DNA from: GCA-003244245 sp963823755
GTDB taxonomy: Bacteria > Actinomycetota > Actinomycetes > Mycobacteriales > Pseudonocardiaceae
Length of the DNA stretch: 64,000 nucleotides
Direction of reading: 5' to 3'
NCBI GenBank assembly: GCA_963823755.1
Contig: CAWGMP010000017.1
Coordinates: 884,156 to 948,155 of the forward strand
Part shown: in pieces, positions 48,114 to 57,255 of the stretch
Numbering within the stretch: the stretch's first letter is position 1
How the letters are laid out: each line of letters starts with the position of its first letter
Notes under the pieces: generated by a model
Databases searched by the model: none
Told to the model about the DNA's origin: nothing
The model's input: the letters and a program-made list of their open reading frames with translations, nothing else
Position numbers and translations under genes: made by a program

Positions 48114-49358
48114 TTAGGCGGCGGGGATGGGGTCGAAGCGGACGGTGAATCCCAGGGCGTTGGCTTGGCGGGTGATGCGTTGCAGGGCGCGTTGGGGGTC
48201 GCGGCGGGTGAAGTAGTCTGCGCCGAGGTCGTGGTAGTCGGTGTCGTGGGTGAGCATGTGCCACACCGCGGTCAGGATCGAGTGTTCCACCGCAACAATC
48301 GCTTTCTTCTTCCCTAACCGTGGCACGAGCCGGTGGTAGCGGGCACCGAGGTAGGTGGTGTTCTTGGTCCGGGACGCGGCCATCGCCGCGGTTCCCAACG
48401 CGGCCCCGAGCCATCGGTTACCGTGGCGGGTCTTCCCGGACTTGCGTTTCCCGGCGGACTCGTGGTGGCCGGGGCAGACCCCGGCCCAGGAGGCCAGATG
48501 CCCCGCGGTGCGAAACCGGCTCATGTCACCACCGGTCTCAGCGATGATGACCTCCGCGGTAGCCTGACCCACCCCGGGGATAGTCCGCAACTGCTCAAGC
48601 TGGCGGGCGAAAGGGCGCATCGCCTCCTCGACCCGGATCGAGAGTTCCAGGATCGCCGCCGACAGCTGGTCGATCCGCTCCAGGTGCAGCCGACACAGAA
48701 AGGCGTGGTGGTCACCGAAGTTCCCGGTCAACGCCTCGACCAGCGCAGGGATCTTGGACCGCATCCTGGCCTTGGCCATCTCGGCCAGCACATGCACATC
48801 GCGTTCACCCTCGATCAGCGCGGTGAGCATGACCCGCCCGGAGACACCCAGGATGTCAGTGGCCACCGACGAGAGCTTGATCCCGGCGTCCTCCAGCTCC
48901 TTCTCCAACCTTTGGGCCTCCCGGGTCCGCTCGGTGGCCAGCGTGGAGCGATACCGGGTCAGATCCCGCAGCTGCCGGATCGGTTCCGGCGGCACGAACG
49001 ACGCTTTGAGCAGGCCACACTCACCCATCTGACACAACCACGCCGCATCCGACACATCCGTCTTCCGCCCGGGGAGACCCTTGACGTGCGCGGCGTTGAC
49101 CAGGATCACATTCAGGCCCTCCTCCAGCAGGTAGAACGCACCCCGCCAGTAGTCCCCCGTCGCCTCCATCACCACCAGGGTGACCTTCTCCGCAACCAGC
49201 CAGTCCCGCAACTCCAACAACGAGTTGGTGGTCGTAGCGAACGTGCGGATCTCCTGGCGACGAGACCGCTTCCCACTCGGGTTCGGGGTCCGCACACACG
49301 CCTTGAGATCCTTCTTCCCGATATCCAACCCAGCACACCGCTCATGCAGCAGTTCCAC
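48114..49358 (-). CDS. IS110-family transposase (intact)
   Basis: 414 residues from GTG 49358. DEDD domain: AGLDIGKKDLKACVRT, VVMEATGDYW and HVKGLPGRKTDVSDAAWL. Transposase_20 domain: IPGVGQATAEVIIAETGGDMSRF and SWAGVCPGHHESAGKRKSGKTRHGNRWL, with the serine nucleophile region. No frameshift or stop. It is not closely related to the two IS110 copies at 41.6 and 54.9 kb. Element ends cannot be placed because only one copy is present; flanking non-coding DNA extends at least to about 48000 and 49440. Confidence 0.9.
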   Translation of the reverse strand: MELLHERCAGLDIGKKDLKACVRTPNPSGKRSRRQEIRTFATTTNSLLELRDWLVAEKVTLVVMEATGDYWRGAFYLLEEGLNVILVNAAHVKGLPGRKTDVSDAAWLCQMGECGLLKASFVPPEPIRQLRDLTRYRSTLATERTREAQRLEKELEDAGIKLSSVATDILGVSGRVMLTALIEGERDVHVLAEMAKARMRSKIPALVEALTGNFGDHHAFLCRLHLERIDQLSAAILELSIRVEEAMRPFARQLEQLRTIPGVGQATAEVIIAETGGDMSRFRTAGHLASWAGVCPGHHESAGKRKSGKTRHGNRWLGAALGTAAMAASRTKNTTYLGARYHRLVPRLGKKKAIVAVEHSILTAVWHMLTHDTDYHDLGADYFTRRDPQRALQRITRQANALGFTVRFDPIPAA

Positions 49359-49744
49359 ACAACCCTCCCCAGACGACACACGACAGCAGGTCACGCCCGT
49401 CCGGAGGGACCACAGGGCCAAAGAGTCTGACCCGCGTGCTCACGGCAACAATCGACAGTTCCTGTCGGTGGCCCCCACACCATCCTGACTCCACGAGCTC
49501 AAGAGCATCACAGTACGATCGGCGTACCGGACGAACGCGGCCCCATTTTCCCGCCACCACGGCGGCCCAGCGCAACGGGCCCAGGTTCCTGATCCGACAA
49601 CGTGACCGCCTCGACGGCCAGCGTGATCACCGCCTGCAGGGCCGACCGTGTCGCGCCGAGTTGCTCAACGGTCGGGGCGAGGCGGGCAGCTCGTCAGCCG
49701 CGCACGCACCATGGACAGGCCGCTCTACTCGGTCATCGGGGCGC
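49359..49744. other. IS110 leader and decayed host DNA
   Basis: The first part is presumably the IS110 upstream non-coding end. Beyond about 49500 the minus strand has a protein-like stretch (EQLGATRSALQAVITLAVEAVTL) without a start or intact frame. It may be debris of the gene cluster that contained the intron 4a target. Confidence 0.35.
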
Positions 49745-49904
49745 TCACCGGGCAGCTGCCAGGATCGCCTGCCCCACCTCGACGGCCTGGGCGCAGGTGA
49801 GCACGGTCACGGTGGTCATCGTGGCGTCCAGCGTGACCACCACCCGGCGCACCACGTGGCCGCCGATTAGGGTTGGGTCGGACACGGGCGCGGTGCCCGG
49901 GTTG

Positions 49905-50730
49905 CCCCGGGTCCGTTTCCCGTGTCCTCCCGCCGAACCCGGCGTGCCAATTTCTCGGCACCGGGCTCTCCACGTGTCTTTCCCGCTGGTGGCGGTGGTC
50001 GGTGTCGGGGTCCAGGGGGTCGGGATTTTGCTGCCGCGGTAGCGGTAGCGGGTCACCGAGACGCTGGCTGCGCCGGTGAAGACGACTCCGTGGTGGGCGA
50101 ATCTCCACCCTGTGTCGCAGAAGCGGCGGCGGAGTTGTGTCATTCCGAGCCGGTGTCTGCCCTTGTATTTGGCGCGTATCCAGCGCATCAACCGCCGCCA
50201 GGCGTGGCTGTCGATCGCCCTGAACACGTTTTTAGACACCCCATGTCGGAAGTAGTTCGCCCATCCGCGCAGGGACCGGTTTACGCTGAGGATCAGCTTG
50301 TCGAGGTCCTGGTGGCGGGTTGACCTGTACGTCTTGGCCGTGATTTTGTCCTTGACCTTGTGGACGGCCTTTGTGGACGGTGTGGTGTAGACGTAATGCT
50401 TCTGGGTTCCTCGTTTCCGCAGTCGACGGATGGTGAAGCCGAGGAAGTCGAAGCCCTCATCAATCTTGACCGTGCGGGTTTTCTCCGGTGCCAACCGCAG
50501 CCCCAGGGGGGCGAGCGGTTGGCACGTCCTCACGCAGGGCATCGGCATGGTGCTGGTGACCAGATACCATCACGGCGAAATCGTCCGCGTAGCGGACGAG
50601 TTTCCAGTTGCCGTGGCCGTGTCGTCTGCGCTTGGCCCGTTGCACGGTGGTGCCCATCTGTTGGTGCCATTGCTGGTCGAAGTGGTCGTCCAGCGCCGAC
50701 AGGGCTATATTGGCGAGCAACGGGGAAAGA
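49905..50730 (-). mobile_element. Group II intron 4a, 3' half
   Basis: The 3' portion of a group II intron carrying the RT palm/maturase coding region and the ribozyme's domain V. The 3' splice site is near 49880-49905 and not fixed. The right edge is the insertion point of intron 3a. Confidence 0.65.
49935..49968 (-). ncRNA. Group II intron domain V (intron 4a)
   Basis: A 34-nt hairpin starting GAGCCCGGTG with loop GAAA and ending CGCCGGGTTC. The lower stem, the two-base bulge on the 3' strand and the GNRA-type loop fit catalytic domain V. Confidence 0.8.
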
Positions 50731-50772
50731 AGTCGGGTAGCTGGGGCGCATTGCTGCGTCCCAGCCCCCTCA

Positions 50773-50807
50773 GAACCGGACTTGAACGTTTTCCATTCAT
50801 CCGGCTC
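50773..50807 (-). ncRNA. Group II intron domain V (intron 3a)
   Basis: Hairpin of 35 nt from GAGCCGGATG to AAGTCCGGTTC with a GAAA-containing loop, followed by a domain VI stem ending in CTACCCGAC. Same sequence as at 61519-61553. Confidence 0.8.
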
Positions 50808-50831
50808 AAGCAGATCCCAAGAACGTTGCGG

Positions 50832-51701
50832 TTAGCTGTGTTGATGTGCCGTGCCGTCTATTCGGCGTCGGCAGCTGGCGTGGATGAGGCGTTGATTGTC
50901 CTGTCCACCGATCCCGGTGGCGATATGCTGTTTGCGGATCGCCATCCGGGTGGTGCGCAGCCATTGTTCCCATTCGTGGGGAGACTGAGGCTGTTCGTCG
51001 GCGTGAAGCAGCATATCTCCACAAAGCACGCAGCGACATTTCTGGGTTTTGAGTAACCCAAGGACGAGCGCACCCAGCGGAGGGGGCGGCTGCTTGCGGC
51101 GACGGTTGGTCCAGTATTGGACGAGGTTCGGGTCATCGGGTGATGCCGTCCCCAGGACCATCGCGTGACGGACAATCTTTGTCCAGGCGAACTTGGGCAG
51201 GTAGGCGCCTGTGGAGAGGTCGCCGAACACCCACCGGTTGTTCCGTGACTTGTTGAGTCTGCCGAAGTAGTGGTTGATGATCCACCATCTCGACTTCTTC
51301 GGATGTGAACGCTTCGCCCACTTGTAGAGAAGCTTCCACATGTAGTCGTCCAGATCGGAGAAGATCTCGCTGGACACCTGGGTCCGGTAGAAGGCAGACC
51401 ACCCACGAATGACCGGGGTGAGCTTTTTCAGCACCGAAGCTGCGTTACCCCCTCGCAGGGCCAACATCTCGGTGCGCAGCCGTTTCCGGATACGCTTCAC
51501 GGCCCCTGGGCTAGGCTTGATGAGCGGCAACTTGTTATGATAGCGGCGAATGTTGAACCCAAGAAAATCGCACCCGTCCTGGTTGACATGGACGATGCGG
51601 GTCTTGTCCTCATTGAAGGAAAGCCCTCTGGGCTCCAGCCACTCCGCAAGCCGCTGTTTCACCTGCTCCGCCTGCTGGCGACTATGACAGAACACTGTCA
51701 G
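50832..51701 (-). pseudogene. Intron 3a reverse transcriptase, C-terminal part
   Basis: Starts at LTVFCHSRQQAEQVKQRL, immediately after the YADD codons, and runs through the thumb/maturase domain (GCDFLGFNIRRYHNK, PVIRGWSAFYRTQVSSEIF) to an HNH endonuclease (CRCVLCGDMLLHADEQPQSP ... RLIHASC). Protein sequence equals the same region of the intact gene at 61578-63365. The upstream fusion codons (to 51767) belong to intron 2. Confidence 0.85.
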
Positions 51702-51740
51702 GAGAGTAGGCTGGGGGAATCGCACCCCCAGCCCCTCGCA

Positions 51741-51774
51741 GAACCGGACTTGAGCCTCTCGACTCATCCGGCTC
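51741..51774 (-). ncRNA. Group II intron domain V (intron 2)
   Basis: 34-nt hairpin starting GAGCCGGATG with GAGA tetraloop and ending AAGTCCGGTTC. The RT stop codon (TGA) lies within it. Confidence 0.85.
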
Positions 51775-53042
51775 CCATTGCCCAGCCATCAGGACGCAAT
51801 CCGAACCGCCAGTGAGCGAATAGGCGGGGTGCCCTTTTGGCGACCTCGGCTAGCCAGTGCATGGCTTTTCGCTCTCGACGTTTCAACCGTTTGTATTTCC
51901 GGCAGGCCCAGCGCACCAGGTGCTGGTTGAGTCGCCGAAGGAGGGGATACAACATGGACTTGTAGAAGCGCCCAAAGTAGTTGATCCACCCTTGCACGAT
52001 GCTGTTGAACATCCGCGCAAGGTCGTTCAGAGACTTGTCACTACGCTTCGCGATACGCCACGAGCGAACCTCGCGACCCATCGCGACGACCGCGTCGCGG
52101 CTGACCGCCGGCAGGAAGCTCACAAAATGCTTCCCGTACTTGTTCTTAGCCAGTCGCGGACGAAACGTATACCCCAGGAACGTGAACGACGTGACCTCAT
52201 GATCGCCACACCGGTCAGCATCCCGACAGTACACCACGCGGGTTTTCTCTGGATGCAACTCCAGACCGACCTGCGCCAGTCGCGCCGCGATAGCACCTTG
52301 CACCCCACGGGCCTGTTGCTCGCTAGCGCAGTGCACCACCACGTCATCACAATACCGCTCGAACGTCAGGCCCGGGTACTCACGAACCATCCACGAATCG
52401 AACGCATAATGCATGAACAAGTTAGCCAACAACGGTGACATCGCCGACCCCTGCGGGGTCCCACGATCCCGAGCGACCAGCGTGCCATCCCGCTGCTGCA
52501 TCGGCGCTTGAAGCCACCGGGTCACATACAGCAGGATCCACCTCTGATCGGTGTGATGCGCCACCGCCTTGAGAACAAGATCATGCGGCACCGTGTCGAA
52601 GAACTTCTTAATATCCAGGTCAACAACCCAGTCCGTTCTCCAACACCGCCGTCGACATGCCCCTACCGCGTCCAACGCCGAGCGACCAGGACGATAACCA
52701 TAAGAGTCGAAGGTGACACACCGGTTCCACCTTCGGCTCCAGATACATCCTGGCTACCGTCTGGGCGACCCGATCCGCGATGGTGGGCACCCCGAGCACT
52801 CTCACTCCCTTACCACCAGGCTTGGGAACCTCGACGGCCTTGACCGGTGGCGGAAAATAGCTCCCCGACGACATGCGATTCCACACACGATAAAGATGCT
52901 TATCGCGGTCCCGTTCGAACTCGGCGATCGCCACGTCATCCACCCCGGCCGCACCCTTGTTGGCCTTGACCCTCTGATACGCCTCCCACACCACCCACTT
53001 GGAAATATCACACGGCTTGTCCACAGACTTCGGTCCACTCAC
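51764..53042 (-). pseudogene. Intron 2 reverse transcriptase, one frameshift, YCDD
   Basis: From GTG 53042 (GGAGGAG upstream): SKWVVWEAYQRVKANKGAAGVDDVAI, then GVRVLGVPTIADRVAQTVARMYLEP. Near 52715-52725 one base is gained or lost, and the frame resumes SYGYRPGRSALDAV, DLDIKKFFDTVPHDLVL, GTPQGSAMSPLLANLFMHY, active site RYCDDVVVH and GYTFRPRLAKNKYGK. Catalytic Asp pair present, but Cys replaces the usual Ala. The maturase domain is complete and there is no HNH domain. About 420 residues in all. Confidence 0.85.
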
Positions 53043-53134
53043 CCGACTCCTCCTGGGAACTCCAGTTGATCATCGAACGAACCAGGGCAACCCGATCGCG
53101 GTAGGGACCGCCCTCGCGGGCGGCCCCCCGCACA

Positions 53135-53167
53135 GATCCCAGCGTGCGCTGCTAGCGCACTGGGCTC
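53135..53167 (-). ncRNA. Group II intron domain V (intron 1)
   Basis: 33-nt hairpin: lower helix GAGCCCAG/CTGGGATC with one G-A mismatch, upper helix TGCGC/GCGCA, five-base loop and a CG bulge on the 3' strand. The RT stop codon TAG falls in the loop. Domain VI (GGGGGGCCGCCC, GCGA loop, bulged A in CTACC) follows. Confidence 0.65.
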
Positions 53168-54642
53168 CTGCCTTGGGTACGAACGTCGAAGCGTTCATCT
53201 GGGTAGGGGTGCAGGACGCGGGCGGATGGTAGCCATCGTGTCACTAGACGGTTCATCCGGTCCCAGTTCAGGCGGTGACGCTGGCTGCGACTACGTAACG
53301 CCGCTAACCAGTGCCTGGTCACCTGTTTCCGGAAGGATCGAACCGCCCGGACGTTGCCGGGTACCGCGTAGTAGGCCAGGTGGCCCCGTATCACGCTGCC
53401 CAGCCACCGTCCTTGCTCCGGGACTGGCTCGTGCCGGCGTCGCTTGAGCTGGTCTTTGACCTGTTTGAGCTTCGCCCGCATCCGCTTGGCGACCGTGATG
53501 CGCCGCAGCCAGAACCGCCCCTCTCGGGTCTTCCCGCAGATGTGCGTAAAGCCCAAGAAGTCGAACGTCTCCGGCTTGCCCAGACCCCGCGCCGCCCGCC
53601 GGTCGGCCGCAAAGCGACCGAACTCGATCAGGCGCGTTTTGTCCGGGTGTAGTTGCAGCGAGAACTTCGCGAGCCGCTCGCGCAGATCCCGCATGAACTG
53701 CTTCGCGTCACCTAGGTGCTCGAACCCGGCGGTGAAATCGTCAGCGAACCGCACGATGATCATATCACCGCGCGCATGCCTCCGTCTCCACCACTGAACC
53801 CACTGGTCGAACACATAGTGGAGGTAGATATTCGCCAGCAGCGGGGACACCGATGCCCCCTGTGGCGAACCCTCCACGGTCTGCGACCAAGTCCCGTTCT
53901 CGATGACTCCTGCGCTCAACCACTTGCCGATCAGGCGCAGGACCCGCTTGTCCGCTATCCGGTGCCCGAGAAACTTCGCCAGCCAGCTCTGATCCAAGCT
54001 GGTGAAAAAGTCGCGGATGTCCGCGTCGAGCACCCAGTTCACCCGCTTCTTGTAGGTCCCGGCCGACAGCGCATCCAACGCGTCATGCGGACCGCGCCCC
54101 GGCCGAAAACCATACGAGAAGCCCAGGAAGTCCGCCTCGTAGACCGCATTGAGCACCTCGACGACGGCCCGCTGGAGGATCTTGTCCTCCAACGCGGCGA
54201 TGCCCAGCGGCCGCAGCCGCCCATCCGCCTTCGGGATATACGCTCTGCGCGACGGTCTCGCCCGATAGCGCCCACTGTGAACCCGCACGTGCAGGTCCTG
54301 AAGGTTGGCCTCCAGGTCCTGTCCATACGACTCCCACGTCACCCCGTCCACACCCGCGACGGCCTTCGGACTGATCGCCCAGTAAGCCGCGCGTAGCCGG
54401 TCCAGGTCAACGTGATGCAGCAGCGCCGTGAACCGCGCTTCCTTGTCCCTTCGTGCCACTTCACGCACACGGTCCAACCCCTGTGACACGCCTGACCCGG
54501 CCCTGTGTCCGGGACGTGGTAAGCAGCCCGTGTTCCCCTTGGCCGTGCCCCTTCCCTCCCCCGCCTCCGCCGCCGCCTTCGCAGCCTTGTTCGACGGGTT
54601 CGCTGGTACTACGGGCACGTCTGACTTCCCGTGATCGTTCAT
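53152..54642 (-). CDS. Intron 1 reverse transcriptase/maturase (intact)
   Basis: 496 residues from ATG 54642. RT motifs in order: AVAGVDGVTWESYGQDLEANL, YIPKADGRLRPLGIAALEDKILQRAV, SYGFRPGRGPHDALDAL, NWVLDADIRDFFTSLD, EGSPQGASVSPLLANIYLHY, active site RFADDF and DFLGFTHICGKTREG, then a maturase domain. No HNH endonuclease. The frame is uninterrupted, so it could still supply RT activity to degraded relatives. Its ATG overlaps the stop of the leader ORF (ATGA), so translation was coupled to that ORF, which is now broken by IS110. Confidence 0.9.
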   Translation of the reverse strand: MNDHGKSDVPVVPANPSNKAAKAAAEAGEGRGTAKGNTGCLPRPGHRAGSGVSQGLDRVREVARRDKEARFTALLHHVDLDRLRAAYWAISPKAVAGVDGVTWESYGQDLEANLQDLHVRVHSGRYRARPSRRAYIPKADGRLRPLGIAALEDKILQRAVVEVLNAVYEADFLGFSYGFRPGRGPHDALDALSAGTYKKRVNWVLDADIRDFFTSLDQSWLAKFLGHRIADKRVLRLIGKWLSAGVIENGTWSQTVEGSPQGASVSPLLANIYLHYVFDQWVQWWRRRHARGDMIIVRFADDFTAGFEHLGDAKQFMRDLRERLAKFSLQLHPDKTRLIEFGRFAADRRAARGLGKPETFDFLGFTHICGKTREGRFWLRRITVAKRMRAKLKQVKDQLKRRRHEPVPEQGRWLGSVIRGHLAYYAVPGNVRAVRSFRKQVTRHWLAALRSRSQRHRLNWDRMNRLVTRWLPSARVLHPYPDERFDVRTQGRSPVR

Positions 54643-55126
54643 CTCAGTCGTACGACCTTGGCCTTCCCTGAGCGACCCGTCCGGTGATCAACCAGACGGG
54701 TAACCACGGGATCTCCCGGTTCTCGCGCTTGGAGGCTCCACACATGCACAGGTTCTCCGACCACGCGGGGTCCGATGACAACTCGCGATCCCGCTGTCAC
54801 CGATATTGCCTTCCGCTCAGGGGAACGACGTCGGCACCCCGGACTAGAGACATTTCGCGGCTCAATAGCCCAGCCTGTGTGTACCCTAATGAGAGCTAGC
54901 GGGTCGGCCATCCGGCAGGCTCGCGCCAAGCCGCTGGCAGGTGAGCACTGTGTATCCCCGGGCCTGGAGTCCTGATGACAGATCGTGCCCCTGCTGGTGG
55001 GTCGGGAGAGTTGATCGCTGATGGGATGTCGTGCCCGCTGTGGTGTGGTGTGAGCACTGGTTCATTAGGTCGCTGATGGTTCTCCCGCGGGCTGCTCTGG
55101 ATGATCGATGATGAGGAGGGAACAGG

Positions 55127-56346
55127 TTGTTGTTCGTGGGGGATGACTGGTCCGAGGCGCACCACGATGTGGAGTTGATGGACGCCACGGGGCAGCGGTT
55201 GGCCAAGGCCCGGCTGCCCGAGGGGGGGTGGGGATGGCGCGGCTGCATGCGATGATCGGTGAGCAGCTCGGCGAGGACGCTGAGGCGGCCGAGGTGGTGA
55301 TCGGGATCGAGACCGACCGCGGTCCGTGGGTGGTCGCGTTGGTCGCTGCCGGGTACACGGTGTATGGGATCAACCCGTTGCAGGTGGCCCGTTACCGGGA
55401 ACGGCACAGTGTGTCCGGGGCCAAGAGCGACGCCGCCGATGGCCACACCCTGGCTGACATGGTGCGCACCGATTCCCACCAGCTGCGTCCGGTGGCCGCG
55501 GACACACCGCAGGCCGAGGCGGTCAAGGTGGTGACGCGGGCGCACAAGACGTTGATCTGGGAACGTACCCGCCACACCCAGCGACTGCGCCACGCGCTAC
55601 GGGACTACTTCCCGGCCGCGGTGGAGGCGTTCGAGGATCTCGATGCTGCCGACACCTTGGAACTGCTGGCCAGGGCACCGGACCCGGCCTCGGCGTCGAG
55701 GTTGACGATCGCCCAGATCAGTGCCGCACTCACCCGAGCTCGCCGCCGCAACGTCGCGGAGAAGGCCGCGCGGATCCAGGCCGTGCTGCGCGCCGAGCAC
55801 CTGGGCCAGCCCGAGGTGGTCACCCAGGCCTACGCGGCCACGACCCGCGCCGCGGTGGCGGTGTTGCGGACCCTTGATGAGCAGGTCAAGGTCCTGCAAG
55901 GGCAGGTCGATGCGTATTTTGGTCAGCACCCGGACGCTAAGATCATCGTGTCCCAGCCCGGCCTGGGACCGGTCCTCGGTGCCCGGGTGCTCGCCGAGTT
56001 CGGGGATGACCCCGACCGCTACACCGATGCGAAATCCCGGAGAAACTACGCCGGCACCAGCCCCATCACCCGCGCCTCGGGCAAGAAGAAAGTCGTGCTC
56101 GCCCGATTTGTGCACAATGACCGGCTCATCGACACCCTCATGACCCAGGCCTTCAGCGCACCCACCGCCTCCCCCGGCGCCCGCGCCTACTACGACCAGC
56201 ACAAAGCCAACGGCAGCGAACACAACGCCGCCCTGCGCCAACTCGCCAACCGGCTCGTCGGCATCCTGCACGGCTGCCTCAAAACCCGCACCTGCTACGA
56301 CGAAGCGACCGCATGGCCACACCGCATCGAAAACGCTGCAGCGTGA
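55127..56346 (+). pseudogene. IS110 transposase, copy 2, single-base deletion
   Basis: Same protein as copy 1, starting TTG 55127. Near 55226 the run reads AGGGGGGGTGGGG where copy 1 has AGGGGGTGGTGGGG: loss of one T shifts the frame after about 33 residues. Downstream the frame is open to 56346, and the Tyr codon mutated in copy 1 is intact here (TAT). Confidence 0.88.
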
Positions 56347-56731
56347 CTGTCTGGCGCCACTATCTCTGCAGCTCTCGCGTCGCTGACCATGGCGACGAGC
56401 TGTGGATAACTCCCGGCGCCGAGCTTTCGATCGGCGCCGTCACCGTGACGACGTTGTGGGCCGCGTGCTGCACGGACTCCCCAGGTATCCGATGGCAAGC
56501 CGACCCGCACCGCAGGCGCGCAGCGTCGAGGAACGGAAGCGGCGCGGCAGCACTGCCCTGCCGGCCGTCTGCGGACCGCACGGGTGCTCGGCGGGTTAGC
56601 GGCACGCTAACGACCGCGCGGCCACAATGCCGACGGAGGCAACCGCGACGCGGGCACCGTCGATGGTGCCGTCTTCTGCACCGTGAGTGGCGGTCAACGC
56701 TTGACATTCAAGCTCCTGGGATGTCTGTCAA
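56347..56731 (+). ncRNA. Structured tail of IS110 copy 2 (candidate bridge RNA region)
   Basis: Counterpart of 41562-41946 with the same hairpins (GTTAGCG/CGCTAAC, GGCACC/GGTGCC, CTTGA/TCAAG in reverse order). It also contains a DnaA-box-like TTATCCACA on the complementary strand. Confidence 0.4.
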
Positions 56732-57221
56732 CGCTTCGCCGACGCCCTCACGAACGTCAACGCATGACTCGGGGCCGCCGTGGTTCGCTAGACCTTCGAC
56801 GTAGAGCTCTTCCATCTCCTCCTCCAAGCCGGTTTATCCCGGCGCACTCCCCTTCGCTCCACCCCCATTACAGGGGCTTCCTCACTACTACAAGACGGTC
56901 CGCCCGCCTGCCCGCATCGGTACTCTGCCCCTCACAGTCTCCGCTGCTTGGGGTCCTCCCTCTCGCCGATCCCTCCAACACGAGACCGACCGTATCGGGG
57001 CGAGGCGTTCCCACGTTTCACGCTGGCGCCTAAACCGAGCTCGCGCCACCTTCATGCCGGACACCACCAGGGCAGTAAACAGGTATCTCCCTGACTGATC
57101 CCGGGGCAACGACCGGACCCCGGTTCTGATGTCATCGCTACGCTTTCGACACTTCAGCAGTGGTTCACTCACGTTCGCCTGTCGGGTAGCGCGGGCGCAT
57201 TGCTGCGCCCGCGCCCCCTCA

Positions 57222-57255
57222 GAACCGCCCAGGCGAGTTTCCCCGCAAGCGGCTC
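57222..57255 (-). ncRNA. Group II intron domain V (intron 5)
   Basis: 34-nt hairpin starting GAGCCGCTTG with GAAA loop and ending CTGGGCGGTTC, followed by domain VI with stem GGGCGCGGGCGC. Confidence 0.85.

Larger units (their letters stand above)
49745..50730 (-). pseudogene. Intron 4a reverse transcriptase, 3' part, frameshifted
   Basis: Begins at the intron 3a junction in SPLLANIALSALDDHFDQQW and continues to RYADDFAVMVSG, then shifts frame near 50505-50540 and resumes APLGLRLAPEKTRTVKIDEGFDFLGFTIRR and the GIIM maturase domain ending RYRYRGSKIPTPW. The 5' half (fingers up to the TPQG motif) is missing from this position. The frame has no stop at the intron end: it reads through domain V and into 3' exon sequence (RRVVVTLDATMTTVTVLTCAQAVEVGQAILAAAR), which is probably the tail of the original host gene. 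Confidence 0.75.
50731..51701 (-). mobile_element. Group II intron 3a, 3' half
   Basis: Near-identical to 61477-62447 (intron 3b). The left edge lies at the conserved ...CTACCCGAC(T) intron end, shared by both copies and followed by different exon bases. The right edge, CTGACAG at 51695-51701, is where intron 2 has entered the RT gene. The 5' half of this intron is not found adjacent to intron 2's other side. Confidence 0.8.
51702..53090 (-). mobile_element. Group II intron 2 (RT and 3' region)
   Basis: The 3' splice site is placed at 51702 because the RT codons of intron 3a resume with CTGACAG there. Domain VI ends ...CCCAGCCTACTCTC. The intron contains a frameshifted RT gene. Its 5' side runs into the 3' end of intron 1 near 53090, so its own 5' end is displaced or lost. 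Confidence 0.7.
54887..56731 (+). mobile_element. IS110-family element, copy 2
   Basis: 1845 bp, opposite in orientation to copy 1 and one base shorter. It starts TAATGAGAGC and ends ATGTCTGTCAA. It is inserted in the leader ORF of intron 1. The 385-base 3' tail with its hairpins is conserved. Confidence 0.85.
54639..56815 (-). pseudogene. Intron 1 leader ORF, split by IS110 copy 2
   Basis: Starts at ATG 56815 after GGAGGAGG, reading MEELYVEGLANHGGPESC and VREGVGEA, and is cut at 56732. After the IS110 (54886 downward) it resumes VHTGWAIEPRN and ends AKVVRLR at 54639, overlapping the RT start. The same leader peptide precedes RT genes of this intron family. Before insertion it was about 110 codons. 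Confidence 0.7.
53091..57180 (-). mobile_element. Group II intron 1 (interrupted by IS110 copy 2)
   Basis: Contains from 5' to 3': a non-coding leader (57180 to about 56816), a leader ORF, an intact RT gene, domain V (53135-53167) and a GC-rich domain VI ending near 53095. IS110 copy 2 lies in the leader ORF. The 5' splice site is uncertain: the first bases follow directly on the 3' end of intron 5. The 3' exon is the 5' region of intron 2. Confidence 0.65.

Noticed and set aside
47400..49500. Possible CRISPR-like or phage features near the IS110 transposase
   Set aside because: No regularly spaced repeats and no phage structural genes are visible anywhere in the window.
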